Positions 1 through 8,552 of a stretch of 64,000 nucleotides of DNA are shown here, one piece after another. Every line of letters begins with the position of its first letter. Within the stretch, counting starts at the first letter, position 1. The translations under genes were made by a program, and so were the position numbers. Source of the stretch: Hymenobacter sp. GOD-10R (GTDB taxonomy: Bacteria > Bacteroidota > Bacteroidia > Cytophagales > Hymenobacteraceae); the NCBI RefSeq assembly GCF_035609205.1, contig NZ_CP141184.1, positions 3,004,501 to 3,068,500 of the forward strand, given 5' to 3'. The notes beneath the pieces were generated by a model. That model searched no databases. It was not told where the DNA came from and saw nothing but the letters and a program-made list of their open reading frames with translations.

Positions 1-1898
1 ATGGGCACGAGATTAGGAATGATGACTACCACCGTCATGCGCAGCGACCGGAACAGGGCTAGCACAATCAGCACCACCATCACAATGTCGATGCTCATGC
101 CCTGAATCATGTTCAGCGTCAGGTTCTCGTTGTTCTTGTCGATGAGGTTAGCCGAGCCGGTTAGGCGCGTGTGCACTACCGTGGAGTCGATCTGCTGGCG
201 CAGAAACCGGCGCAGACCTAGGTTCAGGGCGTCGGCGCGGATGCTGCCCACGTCGGGCATGCGGCCGGTGAGTCGGCCTTCGCTGCCATCGGGCGCCACC
301 AAGGCGCGGAACTCCGGCTTCTTGCGGAATAGCTTCACCTTGTTAACGATCCGTCGTAGCTCCGCTTCCGAGTCGGGTAGGCGATATTCTTCTACTCCAC
401 CGCCATTCAGGGCCTTTCGCACCGATTTAATGATCGTAACGGGCGAAGCCGCTACTCGCAGGTCGTAGTCTTTCTTCAAGTAATTCTCAATCTGCTCAAC
501 TTCTTGCAGCACAGCTAGGTCGTAGATGCTACGGCCTTGAGCCGGCTGCAAATTCAGCTCAAACGGCCGCACCCCGGCGAAACGTTGGTCAAAAAAGCGG
601 AAGTCCTGCTTCACCGGGTCGCTGTCCGACAAGTCATCCAGCAAGGCCGAATTGATGCGAATTTGCATGGCGAAGAAGATCGAGCCGGCTAGGATCAGGC
701 CCGCCGTCGTGAACACCAGCCGCCGCCGGGTAAGCACCCAGCGGAACAGCCGCCCCAGTATGCCATCCCAGCTGTGGCCGTCTTCACGCGCCGTGCGCAG
801 CTGCGGCTTGCGCAGCAGAATCAGCAAGGCTGGCAGTAGCGTAAACGACAGCACAAACGCCAGCAACACCGAAATACCTGTGAACAGCCCGAAGTTGTGA
901 ATCGGCTTGATGGTGCTGGTCATCAGCGTGAAGAAGCCGATGCTGGTGGTCAGGGCCGACAGGCCCGACCCAAAACCTGATTCCTTGATAGTAGTGAGCA
1001 GCGCGTCCTTCTTACTAGCGCCGTACCCTAGCTCCGTCACGTAGCGCGTGATGATGTGGATAGTATCCGACATGCCCACCACGAACATCATCACCGGCAG
1101 CAAGGCCGTCATTAGATCAATGCTGATCCCGCAGGCCGCCATCAGCCCAAGCCCCCACAGGATAGCGCCCAGCACCACGATCAGCGGCAGCACCACACCC
1201 CACCACGTGCGGAAGGTGAACCACAGCAGCACCGTTACCAGTACCACCGACAGCGACATGAACACGGCTAGCTCCCACTGCAACCGGTCGACGAACACCG
1301 ACTGCGCCACTAGGCGGCCAGCTAGGTGGTAGTTGTTTTCCGCAAAACCTAGCTGCCCGAGCTGGGTCTTGATGCTGGTAAGCAGCGAGTCACCTGCCGG
1401 TTTTTTCAACTCCGGCGAGGTTTGAATTAGCACCGTGATGGCGCGAGCATCGCGGGCAAACAGATTGTCGACCAGCCCTGGCGTGCGATAAATCAGCGCC
1501 GAATCATCCTGAAGGCGAGCGGGTTCGGCTGGGTGTAGGTAGGGGAGGTTGAACACCCCAAGCCCTTCCACGACCGGATTGGTAGCGTTGGTAGGCGACA
1601 CCACGTGCACCACATTGCGCTGCCGCTGCGCAAAACGCGTGAGCGAATCGACGCGACTCAGAAAAGGTCCGTTGAACACGGTATGGCCCGCTGGCGCTTC
1701 TAAGGCCAGCAGCACAAAATCGTTGTCGTTGCCGAAGCGCTCCGAGTACTTTTCGTAGTAAGCTAGGTCGGGGTCACCAGCAGGGTAGAAGTCGTTGAAA
1801 TTATAGTTGAAGCGCAGGTGCGCCACATGGTACACGCTCACAGCCGATAGCAGGGCTAGAACAATGAGCGTGAGGTAACTAAGCTTGCGAAGCGGCAT
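1..1898 (-). CDS. RND/MMPL family efflux transporter, N-terminal part (runs off window)
   Basis: Reading the minus strand from ATG at 1896-1898 gives an open frame of about 632 codons that leaves the window without a stop, so the C-terminus is missing. It opens with a short cytoplasmic start and one membrane helix (LSYLTLIVLALLSAVSV), then a periplasmic domain of about 200 residues. A run of helices follows, carrying a typical RND/MMPL stretch (MMFVVGMSDTIHIITRYV) and a second domain starting RRRLVFTTAGLILAGSIFF. The visible end (VVIIPNLVP) lies in the second helix bundle, so only the last helices are lost. Members are proton-driven exporters of lipids or hydrophobic compounds; the substrate cannot be told from sequence. 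The gene is divergent from the small secreted-protein gene at 2084, with a 20-bp inverted repeat between them. The family is clear; the specific role is unknown. Confidence 0.85.
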   Translation of the reverse strand, partial: MPLRKLSYLTLIVLALLSAVSVYHVAHLRFNYNFNDFYPAGDPDLAYYEKYSERFGNDNDFVLLALEAPAGHTVFNGPFLSRVDSLTRFAQRQRNVVHVVSPTNATNPVVEGLGVFNLPYLHPAEPARLQDDSALIYRTPGLVDNLFARDARAITVLIQTSPELKKPAGDSLLTSIKTQLGQLGFAENNYHLAGRLVAQSVFVDRLQWELAVFMSLSVVLVTVLLWFTFRTWWGVVLPLIVVLGAILWGLGLMAACGISIDLMTALLPVMMFVVGMSDTIHIITRYVTELGYGASKKDALLTTIKESGFGSGLSALTTSIGFFTLMTSTIKPIHNFGLFTGISVLLAFVLSFTLLPALLILLRKPQLRTAREDGHSWDGILGRLFRWVLTRRRLVFTTAGLILAGSIFFAMQIRINSALLDDLSDSDPVKQDFRFFDQRFAGVRPFELNLQPAQGRSIYDLAVLQEVEQIENYLKKDYDLRVAASPVTIIKSVRKALNGGGVEEYRLPDSEAELRRIVNKVKLFRKKPEFRALVAPDGSEGRLTGRMPDVGSIRADALNLGLRRFLRQQIDSTVVHTRLTGSANLIDKNNENLTLNMIQGMSIDIVMVVLIVLALFRSLRMTVVVIIPNLVP

Positions 1899-1934
1899 AA
1901 GAGCACGGAGGTTCGTCCGCGGACATGGTCTGTG

Positions 1935-1996
1935 TAGCGCGGACTTTGTGGTCCGGGCCTAATAACGAGCACGCGCGGACCACAAAGTCCGCGCTA
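1935..1996. repeat. Perfect 20-bp inverted repeat of the TAGCGC-ended hairpin type
   Basis: The arms 1935-1954 and 1977-1996 are exact reverse complements separated by 22 bases. The outer ends read TAGCGC/GCGCTA. The repeat lies between two divergently transcribed genes, so it is not a simple terminator. Related TAGCGC-ended hairpins occur at 43574-43597 and 50213-50314, which suggests a dispersed REP-like or MITE-like family. Confidence 0.75.
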
Positions 1997-2083
1997 CTTT
2001 CCCTAGCCTTTTGTACTTTAGGGCAGCGTGAAGCCAACCATGCCCGCTCCGCTTTTGTTTCACTCCACTTCTTTGTTTCAGTT

Positions 2084-2326
2084 ATGAAAAACGCCCTGCT
2101 CGCTCTCACGCTGTTTGCCTTCGTCGGCACCGCTGCCGCCCACGACGGCAAAGACGACAAAGCCAAAAAGGCCAAGAAAGAAACTTGTTCTGCCGAAATG
2201 AAGGCGCATTGCGCTATGGCAGGGAGTGCCGCCGGCGTTCCCGCCTGCTGCGCCAAGAAAAGCACCAAAACAGCTTCGCTAAAAACGACTATGCCAACGG
2301 CTACAGCTGTGCAGAAGTCGCTGTAA
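2084..2326 (+). CDS. Small secreted Lys/Ala/Cys-rich protein, unknown function
   Basis: This is an 80-residue protein if started at ATG 2084. That start is chosen because it begins directly with a signal peptide (MKNALLALTLFAFVGTAAA, predicted cut before HDG); the in-frame upstream extension overlaps the inverted repeat and lacks signal-peptide character. The mature part is about 60 residues: a Lys/Asp-rich stretch, then four cysteines in the pattern ETC, HC and ACC, then a Thr/Ala tail. The paired cysteines could bind metal or form disulfides, but there is no family I recognise. A terminator-like hairpin follows the stop. Likely real because of the signal peptide and the clean position between a promoter-sized gap and a terminator. 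Confidence 0.6.
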   Translation: MKNALLALTLFAFVGTAAAHDGKDDKAKKAKKETCSAEMKAHCAMAGSAAGVPACCAKKSTKTASLKTTMPTATAVQKSL

Positions 2327-2346
2327 GAAGCCCAAGCTTATTCTTC

Positions 2347-2386
2347 AAAGGGCCCTATCAACAACATGGTAGGGCCTTTCTGTTTT
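2347..2386 (+). terminator. Rho-independent terminator after the small secreted protein
   Basis: A GC-rich stem (AAAGGGCCCT paired with AGGGCCTTT, one bulged G) is followed by a run of five T at 2383-2387. It lies 20 bases past the stop at 2326. Confidence 0.6.
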
Positions 2387-2415
2387 TGCTAAACAAAAGA
2401 AGCTGATACTCCTTT

Positions 2416-2889
2416 ATGCCAACTATTCAGGTGATTACTACCATCCAGGCGCCGATAGAAAGATGCTTCAACTTAGCGCTAAGCGTCGATCTGCATACGG
2501 TTTCCACCCATCAAACCCAGGAGAAGGTTGTAAATGGTGTGCGAAGTGGAGTGTTGCAGCTAGGTGACTCTGTTACATTTCGAGCGCGCCACTTTGGCCT
2601 TTGGCAGACTCTTGCTAGTCAGGTTGTGGAACTGAGTGCTCCAACTTATTTCTGTGATGTGATGCAGCAAGGTGCGTTTAAATGGATGCGGCACGAACAC
2701 CATTTTGAGCAACGTAATGCAACAACCATTATGCGAGATGTATTTGCGTTTGAGTCGCCTCTGGGATGGTTGGGAAAGCTTGCGGATGTACTAGTGTTGA
2801 GAGGCTACCTGCGAAGTTTCCTACAAGAGCGGTGCGCCGTGATAAAGCAATACGCCGAAACAGAGGGTTGGCAAGAGGTTCTACAGTAG
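2416..2889 (+). CDS. SRPBCC-family protein (polyketide cyclase/START-like fold)
   Basis: This 157-residue soluble protein starts MPTIQVITTIQAPIERCF, the usual first strand of SRPBCC domains (hydrophobic strand, then APIE and helix). It continues with GDSVTFRARHFG, a MRHEHHFEQ strand, a TTIMRDVFAFESPLG strand and a long C-terminal helix, which is the expected fold order and a normal length for the family. Such proteins bind hydrophobic ligands; Bacteroidota members are often annotated as cell-division inhibitor-like without experimental support. It has no signal peptide and no obvious operon partner. The fold assignment is fairly sure and the function is unknown. Confidence 0.7.
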   Translation: MPTIQVITTIQAPIERCFNLALSVDLHTVSTHQTQEKVVNGVRSGVLQLGDSVTFRARHFGLWQTLASQVVELSAPTYFCDVMQQGAFKWMRHEHHFEQRNATTIMRDVFAFESPLGWLGKLADVLVLRGYLRSFLQERCAVIKQYAETEGWQEVLQ

Positions 2890-3097
2890 AGTCCTAAGTA
2901 GCTTCCATTATAATCCTGACCTGAGATTACCACAAAAGCCGCTCCAATCGAGTGGCTTTCGTGCTTAAGACTATAACCAAATGTCGAACTCCGGCGGTGC
3001 ATTGCGTATTGGCGAATAAACAAACCTTAACGAAATCAACTCGTTATCGGTAAGAGTACCTAGCCATCTTACGGCTGACTACACTCTGCACTGACCC

Positions 3098-3394
3098 ATG
3101 AAAAATTCACTGCCCGACCCTAATAACTTGTCTGCCGCTGATGTGGACCGCATCATGGAAATGGGGTGGGAAGACCGCACGCCATTCGAGGCCATTGAAG
3201 CGCAATTTGGCTTACCCGAAAAAGGCGTTATCACGCTGATGCGCAAGATGATGAAGCCTTCTTCTTTCAAGATGTGGCGCGAGCGGATGGCTGGACGCCG
3301 GACCAAACATGTGGCGCTGCGGGCCGAAGGAATGGACGAATTCAAATCGAACCAACAGCGCTCTATATCCTTGAATAAAATCAGCAAGCGGTAA
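3098..3394 (+). CDS. DUF2805 / TIGR03643 family small protein
   Basis: This 98-residue protein has the core of the TIGR03643 (DUF2805) family: VDRIMEMGWEDRTPFEAI, then FGLPEKGVITLMRKMM, then SSFKMWRERMAGRRTKH. The fold looks like a small helical, helix-turn-helix-like domain with a basic end, so nucleic-acid binding is possible but unproven. It is monocistronic and has a strong terminator 35 bases downstream. The C-terminal 25 residues are less conserved. Family assignment is by recognition of the motif. Confidence 0.8.
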   Translation: MKNSLPDPNNLSAADVDRIMEMGWEDRTPFEAIEAQFGLPEKGVITLMRKMMKPSSFKMWRERMAGRRTKHVALRAEGMDEFKSNQQRSISLNKISKR

Positions 3395-3426
3395 CCTGGC
3401 TTGCACAACAAGCTTTTCATGTTGCC

Positions 3427-3469
3427 AAAAAGCCTTCTCTCTAACTGAGGGAAGGCTTTTTTAATTTTT
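3427..3469 (+). terminator. Rho-independent terminator after the DUF2805 gene
   Basis: The stem AAAAGCCTTC / GAAGGCTTTT with an apical region CTCTAACTGAGG is followed by six T. It is 33 bases after the stop at 3394. Confidence 0.75.
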
Positions 3470-3616
3470 CGTTTGCTACTACCTAGGTCGATTGAGCTCC
3501 ACACAACACGTCACAAGCCACTGCTTCGACGGTATCGGGTTATATAATTAATGCATCTGCTGTAACTTCTGATTCGAGGGCGAGTGTCCCGCTGAAATAA
3601 TCTAGCTCACTCCCTT

Positions 3617-5114
3617 ATGAAGCGTCTTGGTACTCTTGTCGGGCTTTTGGCCTTGTTCCTTCAGATCGCGCTTGGTCAACCTGCCAACGGCGTAGCCAGT
3701 GCCAAGCGTAATGCCCAAGTTGACACCGTTGTTCAACGGTTGGGGCGTGGATTCATGGCCCAGCCAGCCCGAGTCGGAGTATCGGTTGGGATCATCAAGA
3801 ACGGCCAAACGTACTTCTACAATTTCGGCGAGGTCGAGAAAGGCAGAGACCAGGCCCCAACCCAGCATACGGTCTACGAAATTGCTTCCATCAGCAAAAC
3901 ATTTGCTAGCCTGCTCTTGGCGCAGGCTATTATTGAGCAAAGAGTAAAAGCAACGGATGACATCCGAAAATACCTAGGACCTGCTTATGCCAACCTAGCC
4001 TACCAGGGCCAGCCGATTCAGCTGATTCATTTAGCAAACACTACCTCTGCGCTGCCCGATAACCTGCCGGACCTAACTGCCTTTTATAAGCAAGTAAACC
4101 CTGATTCGGTAGCTGTTGTGGCGAACCGGAAGTTGAAGAACTATACCCAGCAAAACTTCTACGAAGATCTGCGCCGCGCGAAGCCCGATACAATTCCGGG
4201 CCTAGTGCCACGCCACTCCAATGGTCGCGACGCAGCTGCTGGCCTACATTCTGGAAGACGTACATCAGACCCCATATAAGGAGCTGTTGGCCAAGTACAT
4301 CGAAAAGCCCTGCGGTATGCAAGATGCCCGCGCCTTCGAAACCGAGGTTAGCTTGTTGGCGACGGGTTACAATGAGAACGGGAGCCACATGGCTAACCAG
4401 TCGATAGCCACTATGCAAGCGTCGGGTGGCTTGCGCTACAGTGCCGCGAACATGGTAAAATACCTGCAATATCAGCTCAACGAACGGACGAAAGCGGTAG
4501 TCCTAACGCATCAGCCGACCTGGGGAACTTCTGACGGGGAAGCCATTGGCTATAATTGGAACATCGCTAAAACCGTGGATAGCAAACGGAAGCTGTTCCA
4601 TTCGGGTGGCTCCTATGGGTTTGCGAGTCATTGCGCGCTCTACCCAGAGCTAGGATTTGGGATTGTGCTGCTAGCAAACGAGTCGGACCGTAATACGCAA
4701 GCCAGCCTCTACGACTTGTCGGACCAGATCGTGGAGGGCATCTACGGAACTCCTGCGGCGCTGAAAGCTTTTCAGCAACAACTACTTGCACAAAATTACG
4801 AGCAAGCTGCCGCCATCTACAAAGCCGTAAAGGCAGAACACCGCGAATTTTATTTGTCGGAGGAATACGTGAACGAATGGGGCTACAAGCTAGCACGGGC
4901 CGGAAAAACGCAGCCAGCTATTGCGCTATTTAAGCTAAATGCGGCGCTATACCCCAAGAGCTGGAATACTTACGACAGCCTAGGCGAAGCTTATGAAATG
5001 GCTGGTAATAAGTCGCTTGCCGTAACAAATTACCAACGTTCCTTAACTCTCAATCCGAAGAACACGGGCGCGGTAGAGCACTTGAAGAAGCTTGGTGCAG
5101 CAGCCAATAAGTAA
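3617..5114 (+). pseudogene. Class C beta-lactamase-like serine hydrolase with C-terminal TPRs, split by a +1 frameshift
   Basis: Two overlapping frames make one protein of about 498 residues. The first (3617-4279) has a signal peptide (MKRLGTLVGLLALFLQIALG) and the S-x-x-K nucleophile motif in ASISKTF near residue 93. It loses frame after Asn 201. The second (4221-5114) resumes with VATQLLAYILEDV, carries the HSGGSYGF motif equivalent to the KTG box, and ends in two TPR-like helices pairs (WGYKLARAGKTQPAIALF; WNTYDSLGEAYEMAG). Removing one G from the GG at 4223-4224 restores a continuous reading (PRHSN-VATQLL). The YxN motif appears as HSN, so the catalytic Tyr looks replaced. Family members are secreted esterases or peptidases related to penicillin-binding proteins. 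The break may be a true frameshift or a base-call error in a GG. Confidence 0.8.
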
Positions 5115-5306
5115 CAACTGCTAGTAGTTGCAGGCGTTGCTGGCTACTTGCGGTACTTTCAGGAATTGCTCGCTCAACAAAGACTTGGCGGGAAATCCTT
5201 CTTTATATAAGCATAGAATTAGTTGTATCTGAAACAATGCAACCATGTTCGTTAGAACAGCCTCTACCTATTAGCAAGTAGAGTTTCTAACTTATAGAAA
5301 GCTGTT

Positions 5307-5672
5307 ATGAAGAGCTATTGGTACATGCTGATGCTGCTGGCGACAATGGTGGTCGGCAACGGTTGCCAAAAAAACGATGAGGTAGGAAGAGATTGTGCCA
5401 TCAACACCAGCGTTACGGGGCAAGCTAATCAATATGAAGGCTATGTGCATTTTGTTACAGAAGAACAGCGCTATGCCATTGTCTATCACATTCCGGGTAC
5501 ATATGATTCGCAGATATACGGCGTAGTTTGCGCCTTATCGGAGGAGTTTCGGCAAGAGGGCAAAAAGGTGAAGTTTAGTGGTACCTATAAAGAGTACAAT
5601 GGACCAGCCAAACCAGTCTTTGGTGGTCAGGAATACCGGTACCTTGAGTTGAAAACGATAGAAGCATTGTAA
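5307..5672 (+). CDS. Small lipoprotein, unknown function
   Basis: This is a 121-residue protein with a signal peptide and a lipobox (MVVGNGC, Cys about residue 20). The mature domain (about 100 residues) has alternating strand-like segments and two further cysteines (DCA and VVCAL) that could form a disulfide in an OB-like or small beta fold. KKVKFSGTYKEY followed by YRYLELKTIEAL resembles the closing strands of small OB-fold lipoproteins, but I do not recognise a family. It stands alone, downstream of the broken hydrolase and upstream of thyA, with a weak terminator after it. Confidence 0.7.
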   Translation: MKSYWYMLMLLATMVVGNGCQKNDEVGRDCAINTSVTGQANQYEGYVHFVTEEQRYAIVYHIPGTYDSQIYGVVCALSEEFRQEGKKVKFSGTYKEYNGPAKPVFGGQEYRYLELKTIEAL

Positions 5673-5711
5673 GCCTATCTATTGTGTAATTTCGAGATGA
5701 TTGAAGTGGGG

Positions 5712-5740
5712 AAGTCGTCTTAACTGGACGGCTTTTTCTA
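5712..5740 (+). terminator. Weak terminator upstream of thyA
   Basis: AAGTCGTC pairs imperfectly with GGACGGCTT across a short loop and is followed by five T, 40 bases after the lipoprotein stop. Confidence 0.4.
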
Positions 5741-5765
5741 TTTTTACCCATTCATCCGCTCACCC

Positions 5766-6560
5766 ATGCAACAATACCTAGACCTCGTTCGCCAAATTCT
5801 TGACCACGGCACCCAGAAAACCGACCGCACGGGTACCGGTACGCTCAGCATCTTCGGGCCTCAAATGCGCTTTAACCTAGCCGATGGTTTCCCGCTGGTG
5901 ACCACTAAGAAGGTGCACCTAAAGAGCATTATCCACGAGCTGCTGTGGTTTCTCAAAGGCGACACGAACATTGCCTACTTGAAGGAGCATGGGGTAAAGA
6001 TTTGGGACGAGTGGGCTGATGCCACCGGCGAGTTAGGCCCGGTGTACGGCAAGCAGTGGCGCAACTGGCCCAAGCCCGACGGCTCTCACATCGACCAGAT
6101 CAGCGAAGTAGTGCGCCAATTGCGGCAGTCGCCTGACTCGCGCCGCATCCTGGTTAGCGCCTGGAACGTGGCCGAACTCGACCAGATGGCGCTCATGCCT
6201 TGCCATGCGCTCTTCCAGTTTTACGTGGCCGACGGAAAACTTTCTTGCCAGCTTTACCAGCGCTCCGCCGACATCTTTTTGGGCGTTCCTTTCAACATCG
6301 CCAGCTACGCGTTGCTCACCCTCATGATGGCCCAAGTGACGGACCTAGCTCCTGGCGAATTCATTTGGACCGGTGGCGATACCCACTTGTATTCCAATCA
6401 CCTAGAGCAGGCGCAGCTTCAACTCACCCGCGAGCCGCGTCCGCTGCCGCAAATGCATCTGAACCCGGCCGTGAAGGATATTTTTGGCTTCCAGTACGAC
6501 GACTTTAAGCTGGAGAATTACGACGCGTGGCCGGCCATCAAAGCGCCGGTAGCGGTTTAA
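5766..6560 (+). CDS. thyA: Thymidylate synthase ThyA
   Basis: It converts dUMP and methylenetetrahydrofolate to dTMP and dihydrofolate, the last step of de novo dTMP synthesis, in the cytoplasm. The 264 residues match the usual bacterial length exactly. Visible landmarks are [11 protein letters not shown] (phosphate loop), the [10 protein letters not shown] helix, catalytic Cys146 in [31 protein letters not shown] (dUMP contacts) and [10 protein letters not shown]. The ATG at 5766 is the natural start because the protein begins MQQYLDLV as in the family. No dihydrofolate reductase gene is adjacent, although the two are often linked. The identification is secure. Confidence 0.97.
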   Translation: MQQYLDLVRQILDHGTQKTDRTGTGTLSIFGPQMRFNLADGFPLVTTKKVHLKSIIHELLWFLKGDTNIAYLKEHGVKIWDEWADATGELGPVYGKQWRNWPKPDGSHIDQISEVVRQLRQSPDSRRILVSAWNVAELDQMALMPCHALFQFYVADGKLSCQLYQRSADIFLGVPFNIASYALLTLMMAQVTDLAPGEFIWTGGDTHLYSNHLEQAQLQLTREPRPLPQMHLNPAVKDIFGFQYDDFKLENYDAWPAIKAPVAV

Positions 6561-6624
6561 AATAGTGCTTTGTATACTTAGGTATAACTTTATTGCGTTA
6601 AACTAGTAGGAAAGTAAGCAATTC

Positions 6625-7281
6625 ATGCACCTCCGAACCACCTTAACGTCTGCTAAAGTTATGCTCTCGAAAGCACTACCAGCAACACCACCCAAAACTG
6701 TTCGATTCTTACTTGCGGGCGCTCTTCTTTGCGCTGCGCAGGTAAGCCTTGCCCAAAATTCTTTCAATCGTTGGGAGGGCGCTACTCCAACGCCTACGCC
6801 CGGCAAAACAGCCGTCAAGCGAGGCAGCGTTGCGCTAAAAGAAAAAGCGTGGGAAGAAGAAAAGACTAAAGCCTTAGCAGAACGTCACGCAAAAGATTCT
6901 CTACAATTAGCTAGCGGTCAGTCCGTAACGTTACGCCGTGGCCTAGGCCAGCGGCTCCGTCAGAATTCCTATAGCAAGGAAGACGCAGGCTTCTACGACT
7001 TCACCTGGGAGCATTTGCAGTACCCACCCACAGCCCTCCGTGCTGGCCTAACTGGGCAAGTAATGGTGCGCTTGGAGGTAAACCCCGATGGCGGTGTGAC
7101 GAACTCTACCGTGACTGGCGATGATATTCACCAGAGCGCCAAATCAGAAAAGGGTGCTTCGACTGCTGCCGGTCGTGAAGCCATGCGCCACAACGCGCAA
7201 CAACTCCTATTGGGGTTGCGCTTTGAGCCCGCGCCTTCCACCACCCAGGAGGAAGTGCCTATCCGCTACGTGATGCAATAG
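6625..7281 (+). CDS. Secreted protein with C-terminal TonB-like domain (paralogue A)
   Basis: This 218-residue protein has an N-terminal hydrophobic segment (VRFLLAGALLCAAQVSLA) ending in a plausible signal-peptidase site before QNSFNRW. A basic, proline-containing linker follows, then a TonB-C-like domain from about residue 130 (YPPTALRAGLTGQVMVRLEVNPDGGV ... LLGLRFEPAP). The ATG at 6661 is an alternative start that keeps the signal. The hydrophobic segment looks cleavable, so this may be a periplasmic protein and not a membrane-anchored energy transducer; no exbB/exbD lies nearby. It is a paralogue of the next gene, sharing the QNS-N-W mature N-terminus and the RGL-QR motif before the domain. 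The in-vivo partner is unknown. Confidence 0.72.
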   Translation: MHLRTTLTSAKVMLSKALPATPPKTVRFLLAGALLCAAQVSLAQNSFNRWEGATPTPTPGKTAVKRGSVALKEKAWEEEKTKALAERHAKDSLQLASGQSVTLRRGLGQRLRQNSYSKEDAGFYDFTWEHLQYPPTALRAGLTGQVMVRLEVNPDGGVTNSTVTGDDIHQSAKSEKGASTAAGREAMRHNAQQLLLGLRFEPAPSTTQEEVPIRYVMQ

Positions 7282-7287
7282 CGCAAA

Positions 7288-7336
7288 AGTACCAGCTAGG
7301 TGGAATGCTAAATACAGCTTTCGCCTAGCTGGTACT
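7288..7336. terminator. Hairpin between the two TonB-C paralogues
   Basis: A perfect 13-bp stem has arms 7288-7300 and 7324-7336, the arms containing CCAGCTAGG/CCTAGCTGG. It starts 7 bases after the stop at 7281. There is no strong T-run, so it may act as an RNA-stabilising hairpin or a weak terminator. Confidence 0.5.
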
Positions 7337-7540
7337 ATTGCCAAATTGATCCTGTAGTACCGCCAGTGGCCCTCCCAGACTTAAGCTTAGCAAAAATCAG
7401 AATCTTGTCTAAGTTTGTAGTAAATTTTTCCGGTGAGAGTGCAATCAAATGCACCTATTTAGCTGTTGAAACGTTCAAACAGCAGCATCCGAAAAAATGC
7501 CATAGTGAGTGGTGGTGGTCCTATTTATAAGTGAGAAGGT

Positions 7541-8104
7541 ATGAGAAAGTGGTTTTACGCTCTGGTAGCTTTATTGCTAGCTGCCCCTGCTGTGCAAGCG
7601 CAGAACAGCTATAATATTTGGACGGCCGATCCAGCCGCTCCTATCACCCCGCTGCGCAAAAAAACGAGGCCCGTTAAGCCGGCCCCGGCCCCAGTCGTGG
7701 CAGCGGCTCCCGCCAAACCCGCTGCCGAAGAACCTAGGGTCAAGCAGTCGAAGCTAATCAAGCGCGGCCTCACGCAGCGTATGCACGAGCATAAGCCGTT
7801 GGCTGAGGACAGCGTATCCATGGTGTTTTTTAGGGAGAACAGCCGCTACCCGGTTGAGGCCCAGAAGGCTGGTGCGCAAGGAAGCGTCGTAATTAAGCTC
7901 GAAATACAGCCCGACGGCGAGGTGAGCAAGACCTCAATCCTGTCGATGCAGCCCAGAGTTGTGGCAGGACGTGCCGAAACGGTACCAGTTGCCGCTATGC
8001 AGTCCTTAGCCGATGAGGCACAACGGATTTTTCGCATGCTGCGCTTTGAGCCAGCTGCACGCACGTCGGTAGAGGAGCTGACTGCTAGCTTCTCGCTGAA
8101 CTAG
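7541..8104 (+). CDS. Secreted protein with C-terminal TonB-like domain (paralogue B)
   Basis: This 187-residue paralogue of the preceding gene has a signal peptide (MRKWFYALVALLLAAPAVQA, cut before QNSYNIW), a Pro/Ala/Lys-rich linker (residues 30-75), the shared RGLTQRM motif, and a TonB-C-like domain from about residue 105 (YPVEAQKAGAQGSVVIKLEIQPDGEV ... IFRMLRFEPAA). As in paralogue A the hydrophobic segment looks cleavable. It has its own 260-bp upstream gap and is followed by an AT-rich gap, so it is probably transcribed separately. The pair likely arose by local duplication; the two differ most in the linker. Confidence 0.72.
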   Translation: MRKWFYALVALLLAAPAVQAQNSYNIWTADPAAPITPLRKKTRPVKPAPAPVVAAAPAKPAAEEPRVKQSKLIKRGLTQRMHEHKPLAEDSVSMVFFRENSRYPVEAQKAGAQGSVVIKLEIQPDGEVSKTSILSMQPRVVAGRAETVPVAAMQSLADEAQRIFRMLRFEPAARTSVEELTASFSLN

Positions 8105-8277
8105 AAACTCTAGTAAGTAATAGTCGGTAAAAGGGTCGTCACGCTGTTATTGGCGAGGAATAAAAAATTACTCGCTGATATTCATGAATTTATATTTATA
8201 TATATATATTCTTCACTTCTACTAAATCCAAAGGATAGGGTTGAGGAGTATGTATAGGAAATGTTATTGTTACTCCT

Positions 8278-8508
8278 ATGACGGCTTCTACTTCCCACTC
8301 TTCTGCTAGTACATTCGCTACCTCAACGTCCAGCAAATTATCGCGTCAACACCGCGCCTGGATTGCTCTTTATGCCTTATACTCCGGCGGATGGAACCTT
8401 GCTGATGCCCTACGTCTGAATGAAGTTACCGAAGCTGATCTAACTGAGTTTGAGCCTAGCTGGCTGCGCTTACGTTTCCGCCACGTAACCACGGCAATGG
8501 TTGCTTAG
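8278..8508 (+). CDS. Small hypothetical protein
   Basis: This is a 76-residue frame beginning with a Ser/Thr-rich stretch (about 20 residues), then a helical region rich in Trp, Leu and Arg (SRQHRAWIALYALYSGGWNLADALRLNEV). It has no signal peptide and no family that I recognise. The pattern GGWNLADALRLNEVTEADL resembles a short helix-turn-helix-like pair, which is only a suggestion. It is kept as a gene because it sits alone in a gap with an AT-rich promoter-like region upstream (8150-8270) and no competing frame. Confidence 0.5.
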   Translation: MTASTSHSSASTFATSTSSKLSRQHRAWIALYALYSGGWNLADALRLNEVTEADLTEFEPSWLRLRFRHVTTAMVA

Positions 8509-8552
8509 TTACAAGCAACAGCAGCATCTCTAACTAAAACGAGAGACGTAGG

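Noticed and set aside
1925..2083. N-terminal extension of the small secreted protein from ATG 1925
   Set aside because: It encodes the inverted repeat at 1935-1996 and would place the signal peptide in the middle of the protein.
1879..2268. 129-residue minus-strand frame over the small secreted protein gene
   Set aside because: It overlaps the RND exporter start and the secreted protein on the opposite strand and contains no recognisable domain.
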